64,000 bases of DNA from contig CAUWAG010000003.1 of the NCBI GenBank assembly GCA_963556695.1, forward strand, positions 1,116,001-1,180,000, read 5' to 3'. The translations under genes and the position numbers were made by a program. Positions 35,686 to 46,737 of the stretch are shown piece by piece. The stretch is from Anthostomella pinea. Its lineage: Eukaryota; Ascomycota; Sordariomycetes; Xylariales; Xylariaceae. Below the pieces are notes generated by a model. The model ran no database searches. It had not been told where the DNA came from and saw nothing but the letters and a program-made list of their open reading frames with translations. How positions within the stretch are numbered: position 1 is the first letter of the stretch; every line of letters begins with the position of its first letter.

Positions 35686-36086
35686 ATAGCTTTTCTTAAA
35701 GGACCAGATGGATGACCCCAAGGTCATACCGCCGCAACAACGGGGATGGGCCCGTGAGCGGGACTGACTGTACTTATTATCTTGAGACCTCCACAACCCT
35801 GCGATACAGAGGCTCTGGGAGGCGTGGTTTGCGCTACTGAGGAGCTACCCCCCACGTTAAATACAATCAATCAATCAATCAATCTATCGTGATCCGGGCG
35901 AGCCATTCGGGCGCCGGCTAGATATTACGCATGAGCAACTTTAGCGCTTTTGAATCATAATCTCGCTGTATTTCTGTGACCTAAATGGCTTCATTCGTGT
36001 ATAAGTGAATAAGGGAGTGTTTTGGTGGAGATGGTGGGGTTTGGCTGTACGACTAGTGGGGGTGTACGACTTCTATGGGGGGATGG

Positions 36087-36479
36087 TAGATGAATGAACA
36101 TCAAATGGATTCTGAGGGTTTTCGCGCCGTCTAGCCACGTGGGCAAGATGGCCGGGTGGTAGAAGGCTATGTACTTTAGTAGTACCAGAACCAGATTTTA
36201 TCGACAGTTCATTAGACCACTTAAACGTTATCACCTGCCGCTTTGATACCAGCCATTGAAGGGGTCTGTAACGTATGTGTGTGTAGAAAGATGCATTCGT
36301 TGCTAGATGCGGAGGTGCGTTGTAGCCCTGAACATGGAGAACCTTCCGGTTAACGATGGTCTTCTTACCATTGCATGCCTTGCATCGGTCCTTGTCCATA
36401 TGGGCTGCAGTCATTCCAGGTAGCTAGTCTGTGCTTGGCTGGGACACCCCATCATGTTGGCGCTTCGAGTCCTGTTGAC
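36087..36479. other. Flank between the pogo element and ankyrin remnant C
   Basis: About 390 bp. An ORF on the minus strand (36073-36414) contains CKACNGKK but has no other recognisable feature and reads into the transposon end. No gene is supported. Confidence 0.35.
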
Positions 36480-36880
36480 TCGCATTACTCTAGACTCCCT
36501 CAGCCGTACGCGCCTTCTGCTCTAAAAAGAGTTTGGTTCCACGCAGCTTTTCCTCGGCCGTCTTCAATCGGTCGACCTCCGGCATCCCAGGAAGCAATAA
36601 CGACATCAGAGTTCGCGGCCTCAAGGTTGCCCTGGGCATCGGCAAGCTTCCGACTGTTGACTGAAATTGCAGCGCAGACAAAATCTATGGCAGTTTTGCC
36701 GTTAATGGTCTTGTTTGCAATGCCTGCGCCTGCTTCCAACATCACTTCGCAGTAATACCGATGGTCACCTCGAGCCGTCTTTCCATTACGCTGCTTCATC
36801 GTCACGAAAGCTACCGTCAGGTCTGGGCGGTAGTTTGAGAACTCAGCGAGAACACGATTTAAAATTCCAACAATTACTAT
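36480..36880 (-). pseudogene. Ankyrin/coiled-coil family remnant, copy C (exon 2)
   Basis: Leftward reading gives ILNRVLAEFSNYRPDLTVAF, then VTMKQRNGK, HRYYCEVMLEAGAGIANKT, INGKTAIDF and NSRKLADAQGNLEAANSD. This is parallel to exon 2 of copy E at 38651-39057. The conserved HWAARKG element is replaced by TARGD, so a short segment is missing or altered. The tail after DVVIASWDAGG no longer matches the coiled-coil end. Exon 1 is not found upstream. Confidence 0.7.
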
Positions 36881-37292
36881 CCGATGAGGTAAAAGATTGT
36901 TAATTTGTGCTTAATACTTGTAGTCAGGGGGTTTATATATATGTATAAGAGAGATAGATTAGTTTGCTAAAAATTGCAGGTGGACTATAACTTCTGCCAT
37001 TGTCCATCTACTGAGCTAACTTGGTCTCTAATTGCTACGAAAACCGAGCAAGCCAGAGAGCATGCCCTCACTCTGCTGCGCTATTCCGGAAAGAGCGGTC
37101 CATACTCCTCTGACGGGCTGTATCCACCACCCTTGTCCTTCGTGTTGACTTGAGGGGATCTCCAGTCACTAGAGACCATCTTTTGCGCCGTAGCTTGGTG
37201 GAGTTGGCGGGTGCTTCAGACAAGGGGACCGGATCGAACTAGGAAGAGCTTGTTTTCGCTTCAAGGTACTGGATCGTACCCTCCAGCTTATC

Positions 37293-37806
37293 TGTTACGA
37301 ACCAACAATACCACGAGCCCATTGGCAGGCCTGAAGGGAAAAGGATGACCTATGAGGGAACCCAATTAGAACGGGGACACAATACAGAGCAGCGCAGGGC
37401 ATCCAGGCACGTGATCCAGGAAGTCAGGATCACGTGACTAGAGTTGCTCTCGTCTGCTCACGCGAGCAATGGTGAGCAAGGGAAGGTTGCTCACTTCTGA
37501 TCACGCGAGCAACAGTGAGCACACCTCATTAATAAGAGAAAAATTGGATATATAAGGATGGATATTTCTTAACTAGACAGATATGTAGTCTCTACCTCAG
37601 TGAACAATCTAAGCATCTTAGTCAACCCTAAGGTGAGAGAAATCTCCTGACGACTCGACTATTCAGTGATCCCCCGGATCAGACCAAGCCCCAGCATCTG
37701 AGTGTCTTCTAGTTGACAGAAGCCTCTATCGTCCTTTGTGTTGACTTACCTCAGAATATTAACCCTATAGAACCCTTTAGCCTTATAGGTTAGACGGCTC
37801 GTCACA
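37293..37806 (+). mobile_element. Solo LTR, family A, in ankyrin copy D
   Basis: Starts TGTTACGAACCAACAATACC and ends TTAGACGGCTCGTCACA (514 bp), flanked by the 5-bp duplication TTATC (37288-37292 and 37807-37811). A TATATAA box at 37549-37555 sets the plus orientation. Upstream of it lie repeated CACGTGA/TGAGCAA/CGCGAGCA palindromic motifs. Related full-length copies of the LTR lie at 51621-52145 (minus) and 57541-58066 (plus). No internal retrotransposon part remains, as expected after LTR-LTR recombination. Confidence 0.92.
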
Positions 37807-37982
37807 TTATCCTTGGAGCTCTCTAGCTAAGTCATTTCCTGTGTCCAGGCCTCGTTCTTTTCGGCGTTGGACTTTGAATTCGCGTCGATAATCTTGCGTT
37901 CATTTGCAGCAAGTACCTCTCTGGCGAGGTCGGTTGCAGTTTTGTTGATATTATTTTTTATCTTAGCGTCGGCACCGGTTTC

Positions 37983-38163
37983 TGTTGAATGGCGCAGAAG
38001 CCACCGTGTTGTTCAGGGAGGTGGCAGTGCACCAACAAGGCCAATAGGTCATTTTCAGGCCACCTAGCCCACAGAAGGATTTTCACAGAGTCAGAACACT
38101 CTAATCAGAATCACCAGAATACACGTTATCAATCAGATCAACCATAATACACGCTTTTCAACA
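37983..38163. mobile_element. Solo LTR, family B, in ankyrin copy D
   Basis: 181 bp starting TGTTGAATGGCG and ending CTTTTCAACA, flanked by the 5-bp duplication GTTTC (37978-37982 and 38164-38168). Removing it joins the ankyrin reading frame. The inverted ends TGTTGAA/TTCAACA and the TG...CA termini are those of an LTR. Orientation is not determined. Confidence 0.85.
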
Positions 38164-38650
38164 GTTTCTCATAGTAACTCGCAATAATAACGGTGGCGGC
38201 GGCGGGCAGCCAAATACATAGCAGGTTTCGGCAAAGTTGTGTTAACGTTATGTCGTTAATGGTCCTGTCTTTATAAGGTTATAAGAAAATAAGAGAATGA
38301 TAACGAGGGTTTTTCACTACGTGCTTTAAATACGAAGGAATATATATATTATCGTACATAATAATAAACAATATAATACTGTATTATTTTTATAAAACTT
38401 ATAATATAATTATATAAGTGCTTTATATAGTTGCGTAGATTAATAACATTATACATAACTCACTAATTATACTCAAAGCATGGTTATACAGCGAAGTAGC
38501 AGCAAATTCGTTGATATTGAAATAAGCATACTGCTAAAGAGGCGGGATAACGGAAAAGAACATAGAATTCGGAATTCTCGTCCCGAATCAACCTTTTCGG
38601 CCAAACCACCACCTCATCGCCCTTTTTCTCATTGACAACAACCGCTTCCT

Positions 38651-39331
38651 TCAGGCAGCATTGCCTCTCGCCTGATCCGAAGCACGAACCTTTCCCTCGA
38701 GGTACTGAAAAGTACCCTCGAGCTTCTGCTTGACATCTTGCAGGCGTGTAATTTCCTCCGCCCCCTTCGTCATTGCGGCCTCGTCGTCCTGAGTGCTCAG
38801 CTTTCCTTGGGCGTCGACTAGCTTGGCTTCATTCGTTGCGAGCGCCTCTCTCGCAAAGCCGACCGGGGTCTTCCCGGCGTTGTTCTTCGTAGTAGCGTTG
38901 GCGCCGGCCTCTAGCATCACCTCGCAGAAGTAGCGATGGCCCTTGCGGGCCGCCTAATGCATAGCCGGCTCCCCGTCCCGCTGCTGCATGGTAACAAAAG
39001 GGATGATCAAGTCCGGGCGGTAATTGTTGAACTCGGCCAGAATGCGATCTGCCATCTCTGTGTTTCTTGTTAGCGTTCGAACAAACAGATACACGATATA
39101 GCAGGTAGGGCATCGAGTAAGTTATAACATACCTACATGGCCCTTCAGTGCCGCGTAATGAAGCATGCTGCTGCCTGCCTCATCTCTACTCGCCATTGCG
39201 ATGACTGCGAACGACTGCTGTTCTCTTCTTGCGATGTTCTCGATGAAGGATTGGACTTGAGCAGCATCGTTGAGGAATGCGTAGCGCAAGATGTCACGAC
39301 ACTCGCTGGTCTCAACCTGGGGCCCACTCAT
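38651..39331 (-). pseudogene. Ankyrin/coiled-coil family, copy E, complete except one stop
   Basis: The best-preserved member. Exon 1 (39331-39133) starts MSGPQVETSECRDILRYAFL and ends MLHYAALKGHV. A 75-bp intron follows, with donor GTATGTT, a GCTAAC branch and acceptor ACACAG. Exon 2 (39057-38651) reads EMADRILAEFNNYRPDLIIP, then YFCEVMLEAGANATTKNNAG, then a charged coiled coil (ITRLQDVKQKLEGTFQYLEG) to the stop at 38651. The total is 201 residues if the internal TAG at 38956-38954 is read through. That TAG replaces the Trp of HWAARKG (TGG in copy B), a CpA-to-TpA change on the plus strand as RIP makes. Ankyrin repeats bind proteins; the partner is unknown. Confidence 0.8.
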
Positions 39332-41506
39332 GATCTTAACCTGGCAATGTTAGTTAAGTCGGTTTCCACCTTGTGTAGACTTTTCACTAACCTCAAGTCG
39401 TGATGTGAAGGTTATTCCCGGAGGAAGCAAGTTGTAGCTAGATGTAGTTGAGTGGTTGATCGTGTGAATGTTGGACCAAGGTTGAGCTGTGTTCGTTGCT
39501 GGTTTCAGTCTAAAGATTCCCTCAGCAGCGTGAGAATATATATGCAGAAGGGGACAATGGCCGCCATTGAGGAGCGAAAATCCCATTCACGTATGGCGGT
39601 GGACATTGTGAGCCCCCCTGCCTGCACCTGAATGGCATTGAAGAATGGCCCCTGAGTGGTGTACCCATTCAAACAGGGCTTGGCACAGGCCGAGAATAGT
39701 GAATGTGTATCAGGTATTGAAAACACTCGTAATCAGGAACATCTAAGTTATTCTCACCCCATACATACTATGCCAGGATGGAAGCTATAGATTCATGAAC
39801 CTCGAGGAGAAGGGGCTCCAACACATGCGGTCGTGGTAGCCCTCCACCAGCGTGTAAGTTGCAGCACACACGTTGGATGGATTACAATAAGGCTGAGTCG
39901 ACCGTCTTGGGACTCACCTAGGGCTTATGAAATATGTAGTCTGCCTCCATGATGATACTCCGGCTTAGACGGACATTCGTGGTACTTCAAGTATAATGCG
40001 GGTCAACGAGGGTCTCCCATTATCAAGGTATTTGCCGGGGCATATAAAACCTGGAGGACTGAATCATCTGTCTTATACATTATTGATTGATTCCTAATCT
40101 TCATTCTGTGTAACCAGACAATATCTAAATCTCTTGGTAGGTTGAAGGGCATGAGCCGGGTTATATATGCAAGAGTGGTGCAGCCAGGATGCTTCATTGA
40201 GTCACATCATCCCAACGTTTGGCAAGCTCAAGCTGGAATCTCCAGCCCAGTCAGCCAAACTTATCTATTGCGTTGTGATTACAAATGAGAGGGCCAAAGC
40301 AGTGAACCTCCACGCCATGAGTCCCGTGACAGCCAGCAAGACATAGTGAACAATGTAGACAGCAGACGAATCATGTTATGGAGATCGAAGCACAAGGCGA
40401 GAGTACTGCCCAACTGACCAGAGCAAGAGGTCTCTTGTGACCTCTTACTATGGATTCGTCCTTTCATGCAGAGCTCCAGAGTTGTGACACTTTGCAACGC
40501 CAAAATGGGAGTAATTGCGGTATGGTTGATCAGAAGTACGCTTGAGAAGAGAGCTTCGCAGTGCATTAACGCAGCAGCATGGAATGACCGAGGGGCAAAC
40601 ACGATGTGATATGTCTAGTTAGATGTGTACAATTTACAACGGGCGGCGTGATGAGTCAGGGTGGAAGGTCAGTGAGGACTCAGTCATCCAGTAGTAGCTG
40701 GGTCTGCTGCCTGGGTTGGCAAAGACACGTAACATACTATGTACATTCCAGAATCGAAGAAGCGGGAAGGCAGTATGGGGAGGCTCTGGCATTTATTGTA
40801 CCATGTAACCTTAGTGCTTTGACATGTGTTGCGTGGTCCACGTGGTCACGTGGCCCCATAATTGGGGTATATGCTTATGGAAAGGTTATCATTCAAAAGG
40901 GGCATCTCACGTCACCGCTAGCTCCGGAGATCTACAGCTGCAGCCACCCGACGCAGACCCCTCCCTTTCCGCAACAACACACATCCAGCAAATCCAGCAC
41001 CTTTGTACCATGTTTGGCTTTGTTGCTGTGCTAGGCTATGCTACGGTATCGTTTGTCTCATCGAATGGTCCTCAATCCTGCAGCAGTTCCTGCGTGTGCA
41101 CTGATTCCATGCATGATGCAAAAGCGCCGAAGGCATCATGCCCAGGGTGAGGCTGAGGCAATTGTGGTGGGAGAGCTGGAGCATTACTGAGTTTGGGCTC
41201 AAGGCTGGAAACCGTCAGGTATGCACAAACCCGTCGGTCTGCCTGCCAGTCTGCTTGCCAGTCTGCCTGCCCGTTTGATGGAGGGTTGTGGTACACGGCA
41301 GTTAGCTCCACGAATCGCAGCAGAACACAAAACAGACCCCCGCGCCGTTGATGGGACATGTCCAGCAGCTCCGATCATCTTTCGCGCCCCGGAATGTTTT
41401 CTGTTTCATCTCGTATCGACTGAGGCGTCTTCACTGCTTCGTAGAGCTTCACGGGCCTGTCCGTTCACATTGCCCGGGAGTATCATACTTCGGGCCAGCC
41501 ATCATC
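39332..41506. other. Intergenic region, no supported gene
   Basis: About 2.2 kb. Short ORFs on both strands lack motifs. Near 41238-41275 is a short reiteration of CTGCCTGCCAGT/CTGCTTGCCAGT. The last part is the upstream region of the DUF4470-MYND gene. Confidence 0.45.
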
Positions 41507-44500
41507 ATGCTGCTCCCCGGATACACAAGCCTTTCTACCCACTTCTATCCCATTGGGAATACACCTGCTGTCTGCTTGACGCAGAGCCTACCGCCAGAGA
41601 AGAGGGCAGACGTACTCCTTCTCGGCTGTGGCGACGTGCGAAACATTCTGTTCACCACCCACTTGGATGATAAGAACAAACGACAGGTCATAGAGGAAGA
41701 GACCGTTTTGTTAATACGGAAACAGATCGTCCAATGGACATCACCTGCTGCGATATGGAGGTAGCAGTCATTGGTAAGTAAAAGTCAACTATGATGAATG
41801 GCGCCGCTCACTGACGACTCCAAGCACGCAACATCCTCCTTCTGACGCTCATACTGGACGACTCCAACGGTGAAAGTAACAGAGACAACTGGAACATCTA
41901 CTACCACCTCTACCTCGATCAGGCATGCCACACCAGGCTTCGGTCACAAGCTAAGAAACTCCATGGCTTGTCTTCTTCCATGAAAGCCTGGCGCGCCAGT
42001 GAATACAGCAAGCTCATTCGCTTCTGTGACCAAGGGACACTTAGGAGAGTGGGTGAGGTCTGGAATTTCTACTTCTTCGAGAGCGGCAAAGACAGGCAGG
42101 CCAATCTAGAGACGGCCATCAAGACTGCAATTCAGCGACGCAACGAAATCACAGCCGGAATGGGCAAGTCCAATCTGAGTGCCCGTCGATCAGTCGACCC
42201 GGTCAACACCGCTAGTCTTGAAGACTTGAGCGAGCTACACACACATTTCTGGGAGTATGGCAGACTGGAACTCGACGAAGTGAAACTGTCCCAAGCTGTA
42301 TATGCGAATCCTATGTTTGTCCCACCTAACACAGCCACTTCGCTTCATTGGGGAACCGATCCGCTATTGGGCTTTCATCTATCGGCTGCCTACTGCCCTC
42401 TAACCGACGGATCACCACCAAGTCGCCAGGGAGGCCGGAAGACTAGCCTTCCACATGTTGTTGAGTTCGTGCATACTGAATTCGCTACCTGGTCGAACTC
42501 CTTCAGGGATCGTGCTATTGGCAAACTGACTCTCCGATTCTTCACGGGAGAAGCCCTCGCCTTCTCCCACGCTTTGCAACACAGAAGTGCGACTGGAGGT
42601 GTGAGTTCGCCGGGCTTTTATTGAAGCCCCCTTGTAATGGAACCGGTCGTCCTGGACGACGAAGGTTTTGGCCATGCAGGGTCAGCGCCCTACACTTTCA
42701 CTGTCATTGACACATCTAATCTTATCGACCATGCTGGCGCCCTCAACCTCTTGACTGCAACCTCGCCGCTTTTGGCGGAGGATACGGCAGCTAGCCTGTA
42801 TACCGAAATACTGGTCCGGCAGACCGAATCGCATCAAGAACTGGCCGATAGCTTACTCTTTGGGCATCTTCCCACCATCTCTCTTCTCCTTGGTCTGTTC
42901 CCAGCCGACTATTGGACGAACACATCCCCTGTCTCTATCTTCGACGAATTCATTAATGGATATTGTCGCCCGTATGAGCGGAGGAGTCGTTGAAACCAAA
43001 AGTGGACAATCGTTCGTCAGAGTTACATGGAAGCGATCCCCTCACCCCCAGCCACACCCTCCTCGGCCGCTGTCGCGCGTGCAGCCCTTGCGCATGGATG
43101 AGGATAGCCTGACCGAGGTCCTCTTCCAGGTATACGTGCGGCTCTTCTCCGACGAGGACTTGTCACGATGCTTCTCGACCTGGGAAAGATCCGGTCTCTC
43201 CCACTGCATCATCGAGGCAGCTTCGCAGTTTTCCTTCGTCTAGTCAAAAGTCGCGTTGACATACACTGGGACAAAGTGATGAGCAAGCTACTTGAGCGTA
43301 TTGGGAATCATCATGGCAGTCCGACTACAATGAACTATGTGCAGGAGCTGTTCGTGTATATGCACCTGTTTGGCGTGTTCTCTGTTGACACACTACGGAA
43401 GGAGGTCTACAACCCAGGAGCATCTTCTGATGCACAAGACAGCCTCCTTGCCTGGAAGGACTTGCCGTCTACAGTCTCAGTCACGCTAAAAGTGCTGAGG
43501 GAGAACGTGGCAATTTTCATCGACGAAGACTCTACGAACGTTGGTACGGTGCCAGTTCTGTGTTCCTTGGAGAACTCACGCACGTCTACAATGCGACCCT
43601 GGCTGAATATGTTCGCGGGTCTGTAGCTGGGGTTTGGGGAACTAAACACCAGTGGCCGCAGGTTTAGCAATGAGTTCGAAATCCGCTTGGCCGATGACCC
43701 GCTGGGTTGGAAGGGACAGTCGCCTCTTTTCGTCACATTCAGGGCGCCAACATGGATGCTGCTGTTGGAGCCATCAACTGCCGTCATATCTTTCGGTGTT
43801 CAGTGCATGCCATACACTATTTCCAAATTTGCGAGTCGTCTCGGAACCGGACTAGTTATATTAAAGTCAACTATTGGGAATACTAACCACGTGTACATCA
43901 GCAAGGACCATCCAAACCAACCGGGTATGATGCCGCTATCGGGCTTCTCTACCAAGCACACCATGGACCGAAGTAGCAGCGATTTCGACGCCACGACTGT
44001 CTTCTCCGCGGGCGTAAACGGAGTCAATTTGTCTTCCATGACTGGCCGCCTCAATATCACCTCTGAAGCGTTGAAGATGGCACTTCGCGGTGGTTCTCGA
44101 GTTCAAGCAATACAGCTGTCGCCTATGGATTACAAGGTCTCAATCGACAAGACCGACCTCTACCTGAGTTTTCCGGTCCCCATGACGGCGTCAAATCTCA
44201 AGACCAGGATCGCACGAAAATCCAGCTACGTCGAGCTTATTGTCACGGTGACGACAGACCCTGCCGGAACGCCCTCGAGCAGCCTTACGTACCCCGTTCT
44301 CCCTGATGGCAACAATCTAGTAGCCTGGAATATGCCATATGTAAAATTGGATCGCTGCCCAGTCCTCGATTCTTCTCGGCATGATGAACTCGACTGGTTG
44401 ACGTTACACGTGTCAAATATGTTTTCGGCACGAGAGCGCGGCCTTCGCGAGAACAACTCACTACCAGGTTCCGCGGAGGAACGCACCCGCGTCAGCTTCA

Positions 44501-45387
44501 AGGACTCGCTCTTCTCCCTCTTCATGCACTTCACCGGTCTGCAAGGTAGGAAAGAATGCATATTCGGTCTGAACAACCCAACAGGTGGCGGGGTTCATGT
44601 TATCCTGTTTGTGTCAAACCTGCGCCTTGATCTCGCCAACCGCACAGTCGTGCTAGACCTTGCGTTACTGCCGCTACACAACACGTTGATGCCAAGTATC
44701 AGGTCCTTCTTGGGGTCTCTGACGGAGCGAGGCATTTGCAATATCAGGGTTGACGGCGCGGAGATGCGACTTTGGAAGCAGATCATCCCGGCTTGCATCG
44801 AGCGCTGTCGCACATGGAAACACCGGACTCTCTGCGAGTACGGGAAGACGGGTCGCGTGCATCTGTCGGTTGAGAACGGTCGACCACTCGTCTGCACATG
44901 CGGTAACGGCATCCTCCCGCGCGACTTCGAGTTTGACATCGCGGGGTGGAAGACCGTTGCGAAGCACGCCGTGAGGGTGGCAATCTCCCCATCGTTCTTC
45001 AGCTCTCTTGCCGACCAATGCTACATGGGCCCAACCCAGGCCCGAAGCTCTGAAGCGTGTGCAGTGTGTCATGAGAGATCGTCAAAGGATGGAACCATCT
45101 GAACACTCCAGATTGGTACCGCTACAGCGAGGATAGGCTCGTGCGCGGATCTGAATGTATCTAATTTGACACCTCTACAACCTTGCGATGCAATGGCTCT
45201 GGGAGGCGTGGTTTGCACTACTGAGGAGCTACCCCCCACGTTAAATACAAACAAACAAAAACAAACAAAGGATGGAACCAAGTTGCCGGCGTGCGCGCGT
45301 TGCCGCAAGGTTCGATATTGCTCTCGCGAGTGCCAGCGTTCCGATTGGAAGACGCACAAGGGGCAGTGTACCTTGTTCATCAAGTAG
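41507..45387 (+). pseudogene. DUF4470-MYND zinc-finger protein, broken by stops, shifts and a LINE tail
   Basis: Starts MLLPGYTSLSTHFYPIGNTP with the DUF4470 core ADVLLLGCGDVRNILFTTHL, then DITCCDMEVAV. A 51-bp intron (41774-41824) precedes ARNILLLTLILDD. Long helical and beta parts follow (for example LRLVKSRVDIHWDKVMSKLL). The C terminus is a MYND zinc finger beginning CAVCHERSSKDGT at about 45058. Breaks: a shift near 41737; TGA at 42622-42624; shifts near 42955 and 43190; TAG at 43624-43626 where CAG is expected (AGL*LGFGEL). Finally, a 168-bp LINE tail lies inside the MYND finger (45098-45265); the other half of the finger (LPACARCRKVRYCSRECQRS to the stop at 45387) continues right after it. 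Function of the family is unknown; MYND fingers bind proline-rich partners. Confidence 0.9.
45098..45265 (+). mobile_element. 5'-truncated LINE 3' end inserted in a MYND finger
   Basis: 168 bp whose last part (from about 45165) matches the 3' end of the LINE at 30.3-35.9 kb, including GGCTCTGGGAGGCGTGGTTT and ACCCCCCACGTTAAATACAA. The tail is an AAAC-rich repeat rather than AATC. A perfect 15-bp duplication CAAAGGATGGAACCA flanks it (45083-45097 and 45266-45280). This is direct proof of target-primed insertion into the coding sequence. Confidence 0.93.
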
Positions 45388-46200
45388 TTGAGGCTTATTA
45401 GGGTCAGTAACTTGGTTATTCAATGCATCGAGGCATGATGTGTTGAGAATGTGTTGCCTGGCAGCTACAGGGGGTTCGCTTAGTGGATTGGCACAGTCAG
45501 TGAGCCAATGTGCGGGAGCCCCCAATGTGCACCGAGGGTCAGACTCAGAGACTGTATGGACGGGGCCATTGACTACATTGCCATTGTCTTACCTGGAATG
45601 TTGCCTAGATACGTGCCTGCATAAGATTATCTGGAGATACCAACACGAGCGTTGGGTGCTCCATCACAGTTGTGAATAGCTTGATGCCAGCAGACGACGT
45701 CGTGACTATGCTCGCTACGTGGGTGTCGAGCGAACTTCAAACTCATGACAGACCTTCTTTAGTGTACCGCCTGCCAATACCTGTATGATCAGCAGCTTGT
45801 CGTCGTTCCTAGTCCTATCTGCTCCGATCCGGTGACGCTCCATTGATCCTCAGGAAACTGTGCTTGAGAGGACTGCTATATAACAGGACCTACAGGCTGT
45901 TCACATTGCAGCACAAGATCAGCAAATGGATATTATCATGTGGTACAGCGTAAGGCCTTGCGCGGGCCGCTGAGTGGTTGCTACGCTGCATTGCTTCATA
46001 TCCTGACCTATGCTCCGTATTTGAGTCTCATTCGAATCATTCCTACAATATGATGTCGATGCACCTGTCACTATTGTTAGAAGGCCAACCATATAGGGGG
46101 GTAAATAGTATTTTGCTCTGTAGAGAGGTACAGTACTAATCAGGCGCGGAGGCCATGTATATGTACATAAATGGTCCCTTTGTTCGCGGGATGCTTTTTA
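45388..46200. other. Intergenic transition into the AT-rich block
   Basis: No supported gene. Base composition drops sharply after about 46200. Confidence 0.45.
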
Positions 46201-46737
46201 ATAGTACTCCCCTCTTTTAAACCTTAATGAAACGTAAGTAAAGCTATTTAAACGTTGAAATTAGTATTATTCTCGCTATTTTTTACGTTTTCGTTTAATT
46301 TATTTAATTTATTATTACTTAACTTTAATCTAGTTCTCGCCTTTTCATTATATTAATCCGTTTATTAAAAGCTTTTATTTTACGATATTATTAAAAAGGT
46401 TTATGGTTTTTATTAATTTTTTGATAAAATTTATAAATCGTTAAATTATAACTTTGAATGTTGCGTAAGTTGTTATAAAGCTATCTTATCTTATTATTTA
46501 ATGTAATATTAAAGTTTTTCTTTTTTGTTTATACAGTTGTTAATAACTTTATTAACTATTTCTTTTAAAGGCGATTACGTTTATTTAAACCAATAATAAA
46601 GGCCTTTTAATCATTTTAAATATCTTTATTAATCTTAATTAAATTTCTTGTTTATAGATTTTGAATTAGTCGCAATAATAAGTGTTCAAAATTAAAAAAG
46701 ACATTATTAAATTCCTCGTTAAGCTTAAAAGTATATG

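Larger units (their letters stand above)
30327..35883 (+). mobile_element. Tad/I-superfamily LINE retrotransposon, full-length but RIP-damaged
   Basis: A two-ORF non-LTR retrotransposon inserted in the pogo element. It is bounded by a 16-bp target duplication, CTATCGTGATCC(A/G)GGC, at 30311-30326 and 35884-35899; the copies differ by one A/G. The 3' end carries a short (AATC)n tail after ACCCCCCACGTTAAATAC. Order: ORF1 with zinc knuckles, then ORF2 with AP endonuclease, reverse transcriptase, RNase H and a C-terminal Cys/His motif. This is the arrangement of Tad1/CgT1-type fungal LINEs. Its 3' 90 bp recurs at 45.2 kb as a truncated copy. Confidence 0.9.
28364..36086. mobile_element. Pogo/Fot1-type DNA transposon, carrying a nested LINE
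   Basis: Terminal inverted repeats of about 70 bp: the left end starts CCATCCCCCATAGAAGTCG at 28364, and the right end at 36086 reads the same inward (CCATCCCCCCATAGAAGTCG). Both continue through TACACCCCCACTAGTCGTAC and GCCAAACCCCACCATC. TA dinucleotides flank both ends (28362-28363 and 36087-36088), the target duplication of the Tc1/mariner/pogo superfamily. The element holds the transposase pseudogene (28665-30319) and, inserted at its stop codon, a LINE (30327-35883). Without the LINE it would be about 2.1 kb, the normal size of Fot1 relatives. It lies between ankyrin-family remnants. Confidence 0.9.
37255..38220 (-). pseudogene. Ankyrin/coiled-coil family remnant, copy D, split by two solo LTRs
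   Basis: Three collinear pieces, 38220-38169, 37982-37812 and 37292-37255, read as one family member. The first gives PAMYLAARRRHRYYCE. The second gives ETGADAKIKNNINKTATDLA, then REVLAANERKIIDANSK. The third contains the LEGTIQYLE-like coiled-coil end. Two solo LTRs with perfect 5-bp target duplications interrupt it. The Trp of HWAARKG is Leu here (TTG). 5' of 38220 the similarity is lost in AT-rich sequence. Confidence 0.75.

Noticed and set aside
16367..45387. All frameshifts as sequencing errors
   Set aside because: Core genes, the regulator and DUF6536 gene in the same window are clean, and some breaks are insertions with target duplications; still, single indels need read support.
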